Positions 28,699 through 38,805 of a stretch of DNA of 64,000 bases are shown in pieces. The stretch comes from Arthrobacter sp. B1805 (GTDB taxonomy: Bacteria > Actinomycetota > Actinomycetes > Actinomycetales > Micrococcaceae), in NCBI RefSeq assembly GCF_002929745.1, contig NZ_PJIQ01000002.1, forward strand, positions 62,001 to 126,000. Reading direction: 5' to 3'. The notes beneath the pieces were generated by a model, which saw only the letters and a list, made by a program, of their open reading frames with translations, had not been told where the DNA came from and did not search any database. Position numbers and translations under genes: made by a program. Every line of letters begins with the position of its first letter. The first letter of the stretch is position 1.

Positions 28699-29343
28699 AT
28701 GGCTCACACCACCAGAATCCTCGTCGTCGACAACTACGACAGCTTTGTCTACACACTCGTCGGGTACCTCCAGGAACTCGGCGCGGAGACGACCGTGGTC
28801 CGCAACGACGACATGACCCTGGCCGAGGCAGCGGACATGGCTGCCTCTCGCGATGGGGTGCTGATCTCCCCCGGACCGGGCACCCCCGGCGAGGCAGGCG
28901 TCTGTGTGGACCTCATCAAGTGGTGCGGCGCGCATGCCAAGCCGATGCTGGGCGTCTGCCTGGGTCATCAGGCACTCGCGGAGGCATACGGCGGCACAGT
29001 GACCCACGCTCCCGAGCTCATGCACGGCAAGACCTCCCTCGTGGAGCACGACGCGACCAGCGTCTTCGCAGGGCTCCCCTCGCCTGTCACGGCCACGCGG
29101 TACCACTCGCTCGCGGCAGTCAGTGATGACGTCCCGGCCGACCTCACGGTGACAGCACGGACAGCCAGCGGCATCATCATGGGCCTCGAGCACAAGACCG
29201 CGCCCCTGTGCGGCGTGCAGTTCCACCCGGAGTCCGTCCTCACCGAGGGCGGTTATCAGATGCTGGGGAACTGGCTCGAATCGCTCGGCCTCGAGGGTGC
29301 AGCAACCAAGGCGAAAGGACTCAGCCCGCTCATTGCGCGCTAG
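28699..29343 (+). CDS. pabA: Aminodeoxychorismate/anthranilate synthase component II (glutamine amidotransferase)
   Basis: A class I glutamine amidotransferase that supplies ammonia for p-aminobenzoate (folate) or anthranilate (tryptophan) synthesis. Motifs: VVDNYDSFVYTL, the oxyanion loop ISPGPGTP, the nucleophile in GVCLGHQAL and the His/Glu pair in VQFHPESV. The 214-residue length is normal. No pabB, trpE or other pathway gene is in the window, so pabA versus trpG cannot be decided; in mycobacteria the gene in this place is called trpG/pabA. Its stop overlaps the convergent pknB stop. Confidence 0.93.
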   Translation: MAHTTRILVVDNYDSFVYTLVGYLQELGAETTVVRNDDMTLAEAADMAASRDGVLISPGPGTPGEAGVCVDLIKWCGAHAKPMLGVCLGHQALAEAYGGTVTHAPELMHGKTSLVEHDATSVFAGLPSPVTATRYHSLAAVSDDVPADLTVTARTASGIIMGLEHKTAPLCGVQFHPESVLTEGGYQMLGNWLESLGLEGAATKAKGLSPLIAR

Positions 29344-31298
29344 TCCCTGCCCTCCGTGGGTCGGGGTTTCGACTGGTTCTCGGCGCCCTGCGTCGAGCGG
29401 GGCTTCGATGAACCGGCGGAATCCTCGGTAGGCTCGCTGCTCGGGCTCTCCGCCGGCTCCTGTGACGGCTCGACGGCGGGCGCTTTCGCCACGGTGAGCA
29501 CGATCTCCGTTCCCTGGTCCACCTCGGTCCTCGCCGGTGCGGATTGCGCAGTGACGATACCGGGTGCCACGACGCTGTTCTCGACCTCACGGACGGTGAA
29601 AGGGAGCTGCACGGCAGGATCGGCGAGGAGGGCCTGCGCCTGCTCGACGGTCAGGTCGGTCAGCAGCGGAACGGTCACCTTGCCGTTGGACAACACAAGA
29701 TCCACTGCACTCCCGACAGGCACGGTCTGCCCCGCCTGGGGGCTTGTGGTGATGACCCTGCCCTCCGCGACGTCCGCGCTGGTCTCCTCTGTGATCTCGC
29801 CGCCACGCAAACCGAGTTCCTCGAGCGCGTCACGGGCAGAAGACTCCGTCAGCCCGGCGAGGCTCTCGGGCAGCACCACGTTGGCGGGTCCGAGGGACAC
29901 CGTGATGTTGACGCGCGACTCCCTCTCGACGGAAGCACCCGCAGACGGGTCGGAACTGATGACGTCCCCGGCCTCGACGGACGCGTTGTACGTTTCATCC
30001 GTGGACGGGACCAGCCCGACGTCCACGATCGCGTCGCGGGCGTCGGCCTCGGCCATGCCCGCCAGGTCGGGAACGACGACGGTGGTGACCTCCGCCGCAG
30101 GCTGATTGTTGGCGACGTCGTTGAGCACGAAGTATCCCCCGGCGAGGACGAGCAGCACGGCGACGAAGAATACCGTGATCCAGGCGGCCCTCGATGACGT
30201 GCGGCGCCGATCCTGACGGTGGTCGGTCTCGTCGGACGCATGCAGGAGGTCGAACCGGTCGTCGTGCACGTCCTCCTGGCCGACGCGTCCGGCCGTGATA
30301 CTGGTCATGGCCCGTGTGTGCGGTCCGGCTGCTTCCGAGTCGGAGGACGCAGTCGACAGTGCAGCGCCGATAGTTGCTGTACGCGTACGGGGAGCGGCCA
30401 CATCCATCGCCTCGGTGCTTGCTCCGGCACCGCCCGCGACGACGACGCCCCGTGCGGCGTCCGACAACGCGTTCCTGAAGGAGGCCGCATCCTGGAAGCG
30501 GTGTTCGCGGTCCTTCTGCAGTGCTTTCGCGAGCACGGAGTCGAGGGCCGGCGTCACCGCCGGGTTGAGGCTACTGGCCACGGGCGGTTCCTCGCGCACG
30601 TGCTGATACGCGACGGACACGGGACTGTCGCCGACGAACGGCGGACGCCCGGTCAGCAGCTCGAACAGCAAACACCCCGCCGAGTACAGGTCACTGCGGG
30701 CATCCACCGTCTCGCCGCGGGCCTGCTCGGGCGACAGGTACTGCGCCGTGCCCAGGACGGCCTGTGTCTGCGTCATCGTGGCCTGAGAGTCGGCGATCGC
30801 GCGCGCGATCCCGAAATCCATGACCTTGACCGCACCGTCGGGCGTGATCATGACGTTGGCGGGTTTGATGTCCCGGTGGACGATCCCTGCCTTATGGCTG
30901 TATTCGAGCGCGCCGAGGACCCCGGTGAGGTACGAGATGCTGGCCTCGGGCGTCAGGTCTCCGGATTTGACGTGGTCACGCAGCGTGCGGCCCTCGACGT
31001 ACTCCATCACGATGAAGGGCACACGCACCTCATGCTGCGGGCGGTCCGGGATCTCCTCCTCGCCGGTGTCGTAGACGGCGACGATGTTCGGGTTGTTCAG
31101 GCCGGCCACGGCCTGCGCCTCCCGACGGAAGCGCGACTGGAAGAGGGGATCACGGGCGAGATCCTGCCGGAGTACCTTGATGGCCACCGACCGACCGAGC
31201 CGGAGGTCGTGGCCGAGATGCACGTCGGCCATGCCTCCCCGGCCGATGAGTTCGCGGACCTCGTAGCGGCCGTTCAGGATGCGCTCTGTCGCCATCAT
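29340..31298 (-). CDS. pknB: Ser/Thr protein kinase PknB with three PASTA domains
   Basis: A membrane kinase that senses muropeptides or lipid II and controls elongation and division. Kinase motifs: GRGGMADVHLG, the Lys in VAIKVL, VHRDIKPANV, DFGIARA and the activation segment with TMTQTQAVLGTAQYLSPEQ. A juxtamembrane linker of about 90 residues leads to one membrane helix (AAWITVFFVAVLLVLAGGYF), then three PASTA repeats and a Pro/Glu/Ser-rich tail. Mycobacterial PknB has four PASTA repeats. It is the last gene of the fhaA operon, 34 bases after pknA. Confidence 0.96.
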   Translation of the reverse strand: MMATERILNGRYEVRELIGRGGMADVHLGHDLRLGRSVAIKVLRQDLARDPLFQSRFRREAQAVAGLNNPNIVAVYDTGEEEIPDRPQHEVRVPFIVMEYVEGRTLRDHVKSGDLTPEASISYLTGVLGALEYSHKAGIVHRDIKPANVMITPDGAVKVMDFGIARAIADSQATMTQTQAVLGTAQYLSPEQARGETVDARSDLYSAGCLLFELLTGRPPFVGDSPVSVAYQHVREEPPVASSLNPAVTPALDSVLAKALQKDREHRFQDAASFRNALSDAARGVVVAGGAGASTEAMDVAAPRTRTATIGAALSTASSDSEAAGPHTRAMTSITAGRVGQEDVHDDRFDLLHASDETDHRQDRRRTSSRAAWITVFFVAVLLVLAGGYFVLNDVANNQPAAEVTTVVVPDLAGMAEADARDAIVDVGLVPSTDETYNASVEAGDVISSDPSAGASVERESRVNITVSLGPANVVLPESLAGLTESSARDALEELGLRGGEITEETSADVAEGRVITTSPQAGQTVPVGSAVDLVLSNGKVTVPLLTDLTVEQAQALLADPAVQLPFTVREVENSVVAPGIVTAQSAPARTEVDQGTEIVLTVAKAPAVEPSQEPAESPSSEPTEDSAGSSKPRSTQGAENQSKPRPTEGRD

Positions 31299-31332
31299 CG
31301 CCTATCCTTCCGTCGCGGGCTCTCCAGGCGGG

Positions 31333-33111
31333 TCATGGCCCGGACGTCGTGGTCGGCGAAGGGGTCGGGCTGCTCGGGCTCGTGGGACTCGCGGGAGGTT
31401 GCGAGGGAGGCGGACCGGAGGACACCGTGTACCCGACACTCGAACCCGCCGGCAGGACGGATCCGGCACCGGGGTTCAGGGCGAGAACAGTGCCGGCCGG
31501 CTCCGCCGACTGCTGCGAGCCGGTGTTGACGGGCACGAGTCCGAGTTCCACGAGGATGGCTTCCACCTCGGTGGCCGACCGTCCCTGTAGCCCAGCGGGT
31601 ACGGTGACCTGTTCGGGGCCGGTCGACGACGTGATGGTGATCGTCTCACCGGTCCGCAGCGTACCGACGGGCTCCACGGCGAAGACCAGTCCGGCAGCGT
31701 ACTCGGCGGACGGCTCGCGCTGAGTCACCACCCGGAAGCCGAGGGCTCCGAGCTCCGCGGCGACCTGCGCCTCCGGGCGGCCCAGGTACTGGCTCGGCGT
31801 GATGATGACCTCGTCCGCGTCCTCCGTGCTCGGGGACGGCGAGGGTGTCGCCGATGAGGACGACGGGGAAGGGCTGGGCGTCCGCGACCGGGACGGGGTG
31901 GCGCTTGCGGATGTCGTCGTCGCGGGAGCGTTGTCACTGTCGTCTCCGGCCAACAGCGGCTGAAGGACCAGGAAGGCGATGGCGATCAGGGCCAGCAGCA
32001 GCAGAACGATGAGCGGAATGAGCCACGGGCTCCGCCTGTTCTCGTCCTCCCGGCCGTATGCCGGTGCGGGATCGGCGGCATCGACGTCCTCTTCCGACCA
32101 GTCCCGGGACGCGGCGATACCGGCCGCGGCGCCGGCTGCGGCAGGTGCGGCAACCGTGGGCAGGGCCGACGTCGTCGGTGCGGGAACCGCCGTCGTCGCC
32201 TGTGTGTCCTGGCGCGGCACCGCCGCAGTTGCGGCGTCGCCACCGGCGGCGAACGCAAGCATGCCCGGAACTGCTGCTTCTGCCTGCCGGATGTCACCGG
32301 CGCGGATGGCGTCCACAGCGCGTGCCAGCGACTCGGCGTCGGCCGGTCGGTCCGCGGGGTCCTTCGCCAGCATGGAAGCGATGAGGGCCCGCACGGGACG
32401 CGGGATCGATTCCGGCAGGGGCGGGGGTGCGTCATTGACCTGTGCGAGGGCGATCGCGATCTGGGACTCACCGGAGAACGGACGGCGCCCGGCGAGCAGT
32501 TCGTACCCGATGACACCGAGGGCGTAGATGTCCGAGGAGCCGGTTGCCGGCTGACCCGTTGCCTGCTCGGGCGCGAGGTACTGGGCGGTACCCATGACCT
32601 GTCCGGTCGCTGTCAGGGGGACCTGATCAGCCAATCGGGCGATGCCGAAGTCGGTGATCTTGACCCGACCATCGGGCATCACGAGGATGTTCCCCGGCTT
32701 CACGTCGCGGTGGACGAGGCCCTGGCGGTGTGCAACGGCGAGAGCCGTGGCGGTCTGCCCGATGATCGAGAGTGTCCGGTCGGGAGAGAGCACCCGCTCC
32801 TTCTCGATCACGGCGGAGAGGGGCTGACCTGGCACGAGTTCCATGACCAGGTAGGCCGAGCCGCCCTCTTCGCCGTAGTCGAAGACGTTGGCGATGCCCT
32901 CGTGGTTGAGCAGCGCCGTGTGGCGCGCCTCGGCACGGAAGCGGTTGAGGAACGCCGGGTCGCCCGAGTACTCCTCCTTCAGGATCTTGATCGCCACGAT
33001 CCGACCGAGGATCTGGTCACGTGCCTTCCAGACCTCGCCCATACCGCCGATGGCGATGCGCTCGGTCAGTTCGAACCTGCCGCCCAGAGTGATTCCTGAC
33101 GTGGGCCTCAT
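31333..33111 (-). CDS. pknA: Ser/Thr protein kinase in the pknA position, with PASTA domains
   Basis: Kinase motifs: [15 protein letters not shown] loop ([12 protein letters not shown]), [27 protein letters not shown] and [12 protein letters not shown] linker rich in Ala, Thr and Pro follows, then one membrane helix ([20 protein letters not shown]), a Ser/Thr/Pro stalk, two PASTA repeats and a Ser/Pro/Thr tail. Mycobacterial PknA has no PASTA domains, so the gene name rests on operon position. The start overlaps the pbpA stop (ATGA), which indicates translational coupling. A likely role is regulation of cell shape and division with PknB. Confidence 0.93.
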   Translation of the reverse strand: MRPTSGITLGGRFELTERIAIGGMGEVWKARDQILGRIVAIKILKEEYSGDPAFLNRFRAEARHTALLNHEGIANVFDYGEEGGSAYLVMELVPGQPLSAVIEKERVLSPDRTLSIIGQTATALAVAHRQGLVHRDVKPGNILVMPDGRVKITDFGIARLADQVPLTATGQVMGTAQYLAPEQATGQPATGSSDIYALGVIGYELLAGRRPFSGESQIAIALAQVNDAPPPLPESIPRPVRALIASMLAKDPADRPADAESLARAVDAIRAGDIRQAEAAVPGMLAFAAGGDAATAAVPRQDTQATTAVPAPTTSALPTVAAPAAAGAAAGIAASRDWSEEDVDAADPAPAYGREDENRRSPWLIPLIVLLLLALIAIAFLVLQPLLAGDDSDNAPATTTSASATPSRSRTPSPSPSSSSATPSPSPSTEDADEVIITPSQYLGRPEAQVAAELGALGFRVVTQREPSAEYAAGLVFAVEPVGTLRTGETITITSSTGPEQVTVPAGLQGRSATEVEAILVELGLVPVNTGSQQSAEPAGTVLALNPGAGSVLPAGSSVGYTVSSGPPPSQPPASPTSPSSPTPSPTTTSGP

Positions 33112-34550
33112 CTGCTCAACACCGCCTCTATGAGTCTCTTGGCACTGGGTGAGGTCAATTGCTGACCAGTGGGAATGTCCACGTTCTCCATCACGATCGA
33201 AAGTGCTACCTGCGGGTTGTCGGCCGGGGCGAAGCCCGTGAACCAGGCGTTGTCACCGGTTTCGGTGACCTCGGCCGTCCCGGTCTTCCCGGCGACCTGC
33301 ACACCCGGGACCTGTGCTGCGGTGGCGGTCCCGTTGTCCACCACATTGACCATCCAGTCCGTGAGCTGATCGGCCGTCTCCTGGCTGACCGACTGGCGGA
33401 GCACCTCCGGTTCGGGCGATTCGATCAGTTCGAGATCCGCCGCGCGGATGGACTTGATCAGTTGGGGTTTCATCTGCTGGCCGCCATTGGCGATGGCCGA
33501 GGCCACCATCGCCATCTGGAGCGGCGTCACCCGGGTATCGAACTGCCCGATGGCGGACTGCGCCAGTTCGGTATCCGCCAGGTCCGATGGGAAGTCGCTG
33601 GCTACGACCTGTGTGGGGATCTGCAGTGCCTCGCCGAAACCGAACTTGGCGGCCTGATCCTGGATCGCTTCCTCCCCCAGTTCGAGCGCGATCTGCGCGA
33701 AGGGAGTGTTGCAGGACTGTTCCAGCGCGAACTCGAGGTCTGCGGTGCTCCTGCTTGCACAACCGCCCGTGACGAAGTTCGGCAGGGCGTATCCGGTGCC
33801 GGGGAACTCCAGGGCAGGAGGGTTCGGAATCTCGGATTCGGCGTCGTACTGACCGGACTCGAGAGCCGCAGCGGCATCGATGAGCTTGAAGACGGAGCCG
33901 GGGGCAACCAGTGATTGCGTCGCGGGGTTCATGTAGATCGACAGACCGGGTTGCTCGGAGAGCCTCGCAGCGTTCTCCTCGATGATCGCGGTGTCATGGC
34001 CCGACAGGAGGTTGGGATCGTACGAGGGTTTGGAGACCATCGCGAGGATGTTGCCGGTGGAGGGCTCCATGACCACGATGGAACCGCGTTGGCCTTCGGG
34101 GATCAGGTCGAAGGCCAGCCGCTGGATTTCCGGATCGATGGTCAGTTCGATGGATGCGCCCTGTGAGTCGACACCCGAGAACATTCGTACGACGCGGTCG
34201 TAGAACAGCGAGCTGCTGGTGCCCGCCAGGATCTCCGATTGTTCGGCCTCCAGCTGCGTGGACGACAGGGAGAGCGAGTAATAGCCCGTGAGGTGGGCGT
34301 ACAGCTCCGGCTCGTTGTACACGCGCTGGTAGTTGAACTCGTCGTTCGACGGGACGGACTCGGCGATGGCGCGACCGTCGACGAGGATGGCCCCGCGCTG
34401 CCGGCCGAAGTCCTGGTACAACTGTCGGCTGTTCCAGTCGTTGTCATTGAGCTCCTGCGCCTGGAAGAACTGGACGTAGGTCAGAGAGCCGAGGACGAGC
34501 GCGAACATCGCGATGGCGACGACCCATGCGCTGCGGATGGCCTGGTTCAT
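33108..34550 (-). CDS. pbpA: Penicillin-binding protein PbpA (class B transpeptidase)
   Basis: It cross-links peptidoglycan together with the RodA glycosyltransferase encoded next to it. An N-terminal membrane anchor (about residues 8-28) precedes the dimerisation region. Transpeptidase motifs are SxxK at residues 219-222 (PGSVFKL), SxN at 279-281 (QSCN) and KTGT at 422-425. The length of 480 residues matches actinobacterial PbpA. The frame is open upstream to 34820, but ATG 34550 overlaps the rodA stop by 4 bases and begins the membrane anchor. Confidence 0.95.
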   Translation of the reverse strand: MNQAIRSAWVVAIAMFALVLGSLTYVQFFQAQELNDNDWNSRQLYQDFGRQRGAILVDGRAIAESVPSNDEFNYQRVYNEPELYAHLTGYYSLSLSSTQLEAEQSEILAGTSSSLFYDRVVRMFSGVDSQGASIELTIDPEIQRLAFDLIPEGQRGSIVVMEPSTGNILAMVSKPSYDPNLLSGHDTAIIEENAARLSEQPGLSIYMNPATQSLVAPGSVFKLIDAAAALESGQYDAESEIPNPPALEFPGTGYALPNFVTGGCASRSTADLEFALEQSCNTPFAQIALELGEEAIQDQAAKFGFGEALQIPTQVVASDFPSDLADTELAQSAIGQFDTRVTPLQMAMVASAIANGGQQMKPQLIKSIRAADLELIESPEPEVLRQSVSQETADQLTDWMVNVVDNGTATAAQVPGVQVAGKTGTAEVTETGDNAWFTGFAPADNPQVALSIVMENVDIPTGQQLTSPSAKRLIEAVLSR

Positions 34551-35971
34551 CGGGTGGCCTCCTCGGCGGTGGTCTTTCTCACGGGCTTCCCGTTCACGCC
34601 GAGGGCCTCGGGGAACGAATCCTTCATCGGACCCGAAGGCGCAGGTCGTCGTGCCGTCTCCGAGATGAGCAGGATCAGGGCGACGATGAGCCAGTTCGCC
34701 AGCAGCGAGGACCCGCCTGCGGACATGAAGGGCGTGGTGAGGCCCGTCAGGGGGATCAGTCGGGTGATTCCACCGATTACCACGAAGCACTGGAGGGCGA
34801 TGGTGAAGGACAGGCCACACGCCAGGAGCTTGCCGAAGCCGTCCTTGGTGCCGAGTGCGGCGCGGATGCCGCGTGACACGAGCAGGACGTACAGCATCAC
34901 GATCGCGACGATGCCGATGAGTCCCAACTCCTCGCCGAGCGCGGCGATGATCATGTCGCTGTTGGCATAGGTGACGAGGTCCGGCCGTCCCTCGCCGAGT
35001 CCGGTGCCGATGAGGCCACCGTTGGCGAGACCGAACAGGCCCTGCACCACTTGCGCGCTTCCACCCGGCGCCCTGTTGTAGACCTCGGGTGCGAAGGCGT
35101 TGATCCAGGAGTCGAACCGGAGCGCGACGTGGCTGAACAGTTCCAGAGCGACGAAGACTCCGACGCCGATCATCGCCAGCCCGATCAACACCCAGCTCAC
35201 CCGGCTCGTCGCGACGTAGATCATGACCATGAAGAGCCCGAAGAAGAGGATGGAGGACCCGAGGTCACGCTGGAAGATGAGCACGCCGATACTGACGAGC
35301 CAGGCTGCCGCCATCGGCGCGAGGTCGCGGAAGCGCGGAAGCTGGAGAGGACCGATCTTCTTCCCCGCGAGGAGGATGAGGTCACGGTTGGTCGAAAGAT
35401 ACCCTGCGAAGAATATAGCGAGGGTGATCTTGGCGACCTCTCCCGGCTGGAACGTGCCGATTCCCACCGAGATCCAGATGCGGGCACCGTTGATTTCCAG
35501 GCCGAGCGGGGTGAGTGGCAGGAGAAGCAGGATGGCGCTGACGATCAGCGAGATGTAGGTGAACCGCCGAAGAATCCGATGGTCTCGCAACAGGATGAGG
35601 AGGATCGCGGCAGCGCCGATCGCAACTGCGGTCCACAGGACCTGCTGCGGCGCGACCGGTGTGAAGTTCGGATTCGCCATGGAGGCGGACAGATCGAGTC
35701 GGTGAATCATCGCCAGCCCTATGCCGTTGAGCGCGATGACGATCGGCAATATGACTGGATCGGCATACTTTGCTCGCACCCGCAGGACGATGTGGATGAA
35801 CAAACCCATGAGTCCGAGGGTCAGAGCCTGCGACCAGAAGTAGTCACCGAGGGCGTCCTCGCGACCGCTTCCCGCCAGATAGTTGGCGACGAATGCGACA
35901 GCCAGCGCGAGGAGTAGAAGGAGGAGCTCGATGTTGCGCCTCGACCGAGGGGCCGTCAGGACGTCACTCAT
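34547..35971 (-). CDS. rodA: SEDS-family peptidoglycan glycosyltransferase (RodA/FtsW type)
   Basis: A polytopic enzyme that polymerises lipid II. About ten membrane helices fill 474 residues. The large loop has LEINGARIWISVGIGTFQPG followed by EVAKITLAIFFAGYL, including the catalytic Glu/Lys region. The C-terminal half has SDMIIAALGEELGLIG and PLTGLTTPFMSAGGSSLLAN, both SEDS signatures. The frame is open upstream, but ATG 35971 gives MSDVLTAPRSRR and overlaps pstP by 8 bases. It is paired with pbpA. Confidence 0.95.
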   Translation of the reverse strand: MSDVLTAPRSRRNIELLLLLLALAVAFVANYLAGSGREDALGDYFWSQALTLGLMGLFIHIVLRVRAKYADPVILPIVIALNGIGLAMIHRLDLSASMANPNFTPVAPQQVLWTAVAIGAAAILLILLRDHRILRRFTYISLIVSAILLLLPLTPLGLEINGARIWISVGIGTFQPGEVAKITLAIFFAGYLSTNRDLILLAGKKIGPLQLPRFRDLAPMAAAWLVSIGVLIFQRDLGSSILFFGLFMVMIYVATSRVSWVLIGLAMIGVGVFVALELFSHVALRFDSWINAFAPEVYNRAPGGSAQVVQGLFGLANGGLIGTGLGEGRPDLVTYANSDMIIAALGEELGLIGIVAIVMLYVLLVSRGIRAALGTKDGFGKLLACGLSFTIALQCFVVIGGITRLIPLTGLTTPFMSAGGSSLLANWLIVALILLISETARRPAPSGPMKDSFPEALGVNGKPVRKTTAEEATR

Positions 35972-37577
35972 GTGCTGCACCTCCGCACTCGATGGCCTGG
36001 GATGGGGGATCAGCGGTAGGCGCGGCGCCGGCCGATGCGCTGGAATCCGGAGAGGCAGCCGCGGACGCGCCAGCGCTCGGCTCTCTCGTCGGACCTGCCT
36101 GGGGAGGTGCGCTGGTCGACGGGCTGGGAGTGGGGCCCGCAGTAGGAGAGGCGCTGGCGGTGGGGACCGGCGTAGGGGTCGCAGTACCGCTTCCCTCGGG
36201 ATCGCAGGAGACGGCCCGCAGCTCGGAGCGGAGGTCACCGACGATCCGCTCGGCTTCTTCCAGGCTGGCCGCGGGCAGCGTGCTCGACAGTTGGGACCGC
36301 TGGTACTCGGGCAGGTTCGAGACGGGTATGTCCGTCGTCTCGTACAGCTCGCTGAGGCTGACCGGTCCTATCCGCTGGGGAACACCGGTGTAGATGGCAA
36401 CCCTGTTGTCCGTCTCGGCAACGTAGTACCGCGTCTGGGTCCAGGTGTAGCCGAGACCGAGGACGGTGATCAGGATGAGGGCCATCAGCGAGAGGAACGC
36501 CGGCATGAGCCAGCGCCGCTTCCGGGTAGGCGCGTCGTCGGCGCCGTCGTCCGGGTTGTCCGGATCGGCCCGGTGAGTGAGCATCATCGCGGCCCGGCGT
36601 TCTGCGGATCGCTGTGTCACGATCGGGATCTGGCCCGTCTCGGTAGCGAGCGCGGCGGATCCCACCAAAATGTGGGGCCTCGTCAGGAGGTCCTGCCGGA
36701 TGATGTCTGCCCGGATAGCGGTGCCGGGGAGGTCGCCCTTCTGGTCGATCTCGGTGGGGAGAGCATCCGCACTGTCGACCGGAGGCTTTTCTCGTTCGCC
36801 CGCCGCCTCTCGGGCAGGGGGCATCGACGCCGGCGGCGCGTCGTCGCCGTCGTCCGCTTCGATGACCTCGACCACGGCAATTGTGATGTTGTCCGGCGAA
36901 CCACCGGCCAGAGTGAGGTCGACGAGCGTGTTGACGCAGTCACGGATGCTCGTGGTTTCGCGCATGACCTGCTCCACCACGCGGTCGTTGAGGACAGCAT
37001 TGAGGCCGTCGGAGCAGAGCAGCCAGCGCTCTCCGGGTTCGGCGTCGAACTCCTCGAGGTCCAGTTCAGGACTCGCGTCGACGTCTCCCAGGACCCGCAT
37101 CAGCACGTTCTTGTGCGGATGGATCTCCGCTTCCTCGGGCCGGAGCCGTCCCTCGTCGATGAGCCGCTGGACGAAGGTGTGGTCCTTGGTGATTTGCTCG
37201 AAAATCCCGTTCTTCAGGCGGTATGCCCGTGAATCGCCGATGTGCGCGAGTTGCAGCTTTGCGTCCTCGAGCAGGATGGCCGTCACGGTGGTTCCCATGC
37301 CCGCCAGTTGGGGATTGGCGGCCACGAGTTCGGAGAGCAGCGAGTTCGCGGTCTGGATCTCGTCGGCAAGATGAGTCGCGGCGGCTCCGGCGTGCTCGGC
37401 GTGATCGAGGTGTACGAGGTCCAGGACTGTCGAGGCGGAGGCGACATTGCCGCCGGCGTGCCCGCCCATGCCGTCGGCTACGACAGCGAGGTATCGGCCC
37501 ACGTAGGCGGAATCATCGTTCTTCGCACGCACCATGCCCACGTCCGAGCGGGCGGCGAACCTCATGGCAAGCGGCAC
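35964..37577 (-). CDS. pstP: PP2C-family Ser/Thr phosphatase PstP
   Basis: It removes phosphates from PknA, PknB and their targets. The metal-dependent PP2C domain fills residues 1-240, with motifs RSDVGMVRAKNDDS, VADGMGGHAGG, LLCSDGLN and GGSPDNIT. A linker, one membrane helix (WLMPAFLSLMALILITVLGL, about residue 340-360) and an outer region follow; the last 100 residues are a Ser/Pro/Thr/Ala-rich tail. The GTG start aligns with relatives that begin four residues before the RFAARSD block. The 2-base gap after fhaB and 8-base overlap with rodA indicate a single transcript. Confidence 0.95.
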   Translation of the reverse strand: MPLAMRFAARSDVGMVRAKNDDSAYVGRYLAVVADGMGGHAGGNVASASTVLDLVHLDHAEHAGAAATHLADEIQTANSLLSELVAANPQLAGMGTTVTAILLEDAKLQLAHIGDSRAYRLKNGIFEQITKDHTFVQRLIDEGRLRPEEAEIHPHKNVLMRVLGDVDASPELDLEEFDAEPGERWLLCSDGLNAVLNDRVVEQVMRETTSIRDCVNTLVDLTLAGGSPDNITIAVVEVIEADDGDDAPPASMPPAREAAGEREKPPVDSADALPTEIDQKGDLPGTAIRADIIRQDLLTRPHILVGSAALATETGQIPIVTQRSAERRAAMMLTHRADPDNPDDGADDAPTRKRRWLMPAFLSLMALILITVLGLGYTWTQTRYYVAETDNRVAIYTGVPQRIGPVSLSELYETTDIPVSNLPEYQRSQLSSTLPAASLEEAERIVGDLRSELRAVSCDPEGSGTATPTPVPTASASPTAGPTPSPSTSAPPQAGPTREPSAGASAAASPDSSASAGAAPTADPPSQAIECGGAAHE

Positions 37578-37579
37578 GC

Positions 37580-38068
37580 CTACGGCCTCAATTCGATGAC
37601 CGTCTTACCGATCCGGATGGGGACGCCGGGCTCGACCGGCAGTGCGCGCGTGAGTTGCGTGCCCGCAAGGTAGGTGCCGTTGGTGGAGCCTAGGTCCTCG
37701 ATGAACCAGCGGCTGCCCTGCGGGAACAGACGCGCGTGGCGGCCCGATGCGTAGTCGTCCTCGAGGACGAGGGTGGCCTCCTGCGCACGGCCGAGCAGAA
37801 TAGGGCTCGCCGCGAGGTCCAGTGTGGTTCCGGTGAGCGGACCCTCCGTGACGACGAGCGTTCGGGCGGGAGTCCGCGCGGGCGCCGGTTCCTCCCCCAG
37901 ATCGGGGTTCTTCCGGATCTCGCGCGCCGTAGGGGTACCGACCTTGTTGCGGCGTCCGACCGCGAGGTCGCGACGCAGCGCTCCGACCGTGCTGAGGACC
38001 AGGGCCCACAGCAGGATCAGGAAACCGAAGCGCAGAAGCGTGACGGTCAGCTCTCCGGCCTCACTCAT
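37580..38068 (-). CDS. fhaB: FHA-domain membrane protein FhaB (FipA)
   Basis: A small phosphothreonine-reading protein of the Pkn operon, linked in mycobacteria to FtsZ/FtsQ at the septum. The 162-residue product has one N-terminal membrane helix (LLRFGFLILLWALVLSTVG), a charged linker with potential kinase-target Thr residues, then a canonical FHA domain with LLGRAQEATLVLEDDYASGR and FIEDLGSTNGTYL. ATG 38068 overlaps the fhaA stop by 4 bases. Confidence 0.94.
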   Translation of the reverse strand: MSEAGELTVTLLRFGFLILLWALVLSTVGALRRDLAVGRRNKVGTPTAREIRKNPDLGEEPAPARTPARTLVVTEGPLTGTTLDLAASPILLGRAQEATLVLEDDYASGRHARLFPQGSRWFIEDLGSTNGTYLAGTQLTRALPVEPGVPIRIGKTVIELRP

Positions 38069-38805
38069 CGCTGGACACCCCCGTTCTGGGCCGGCACGAG
38101 ACGGAAGGTCAGGCGGGAGCGACCCATGGTGATGACGGAGCCGTCCGTCAATTCGGCCTGCCCATTGACGCGCTGTCCGTTGACGTAGCTACCGTTGGTG
38201 GAGCCGAGGTCGACGGCGTAGACCCGGCCGTCCTGCGCACGGATCTCCAGATGGCGCCTCGACACACCCGTGTCGTCGACGAGGATGTCCGCCTCCGACG
38301 ACCTCCCGAGCACGATGGACCCCGAGTTGATCGAGTATCGCCTGCCGTCGATCTCGAGGATGGGCTGGTACCGAGTGGGCTGGCGGCGGGGTGCTGTCGG
38401 TGCTGCGGGGCCGGCGGACCTCCGGGGGGCGGCCTGCTTCTCGATCGATGAATCGATCTCGAAAATTCCGGCTTTCAATTCGGGATCGTGCTCGAACGAG
38501 ACGCGGACCGGGCCCTGCAGACTGTACTGCTGGCTGTTCACATGGGCGATGACGACGTCGCAGAGTTCCTCGGCCAGGGCGGAGCCCCATTGCTGGGCAC
38601 GCTCGAAGTCGGAGTCGGACAAGCGCGCAGTGAAGACATTGGGTGCGAGGGTACGGCCCTGCGAGAGGACGAGGGAGCGGTTGTCGAGTTCCTTGCGCAG
38701 CGCGCTGGCAATCTCGAGGGGTTGCACCTCGGAGCGGGAGCCCGTGGAGAACGCACCGCGGACCAGCTTTTCGAGTCCGCGCTCCACGTTGTCGAGAATG
38801 CCCAT
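38065..38805 (-). CDS. fhaA: FHA-domain protein FhaA
   Basis: First gene of the cell-wall signalling operon. An N-terminal DUF3662 domain (MGILDNVERGLEKLVRGAF to about residue 115) is joined by an Ala/Pro-rich linker to a C-terminal FHA domain (GRSSEADILVDDTGVSRRH, VDLGSTNGSYVNG). In mycobacteria the FHA domain binds the phosphorylated MviN pseudokinase to restrain peptidoglycan synthesis; a candidate partner lies at bases 1-1064. ATG 38805 has GGGGGAGGAGG just upstream; the upstream-open frame is not used. 246 residues, shorter than mycobacterial FhaA because the linker is short. Confidence 0.95.
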   Translation of the reverse strand: MGILDNVERGLEKLVRGAFSTGSRSEVQPLEIASALRKELDNRSLVLSQGRTLAPNVFTARLSDSDFERAQQWGSALAEELCDVVIAHVNSQQYSLQGPVRVSFEHDPELKAGIFEIDSSIEKQAAPRRSAGPAAPTAPRRQPTRYQPILEIDGRRYSINSGSIVLGRSSEADILVDDTGVSRRHLEIRAQDGRVYAVDLGSTNGSYVNGQRVNGQAELTDGSVITMGRSRLTFRLVPAQNGGVQR

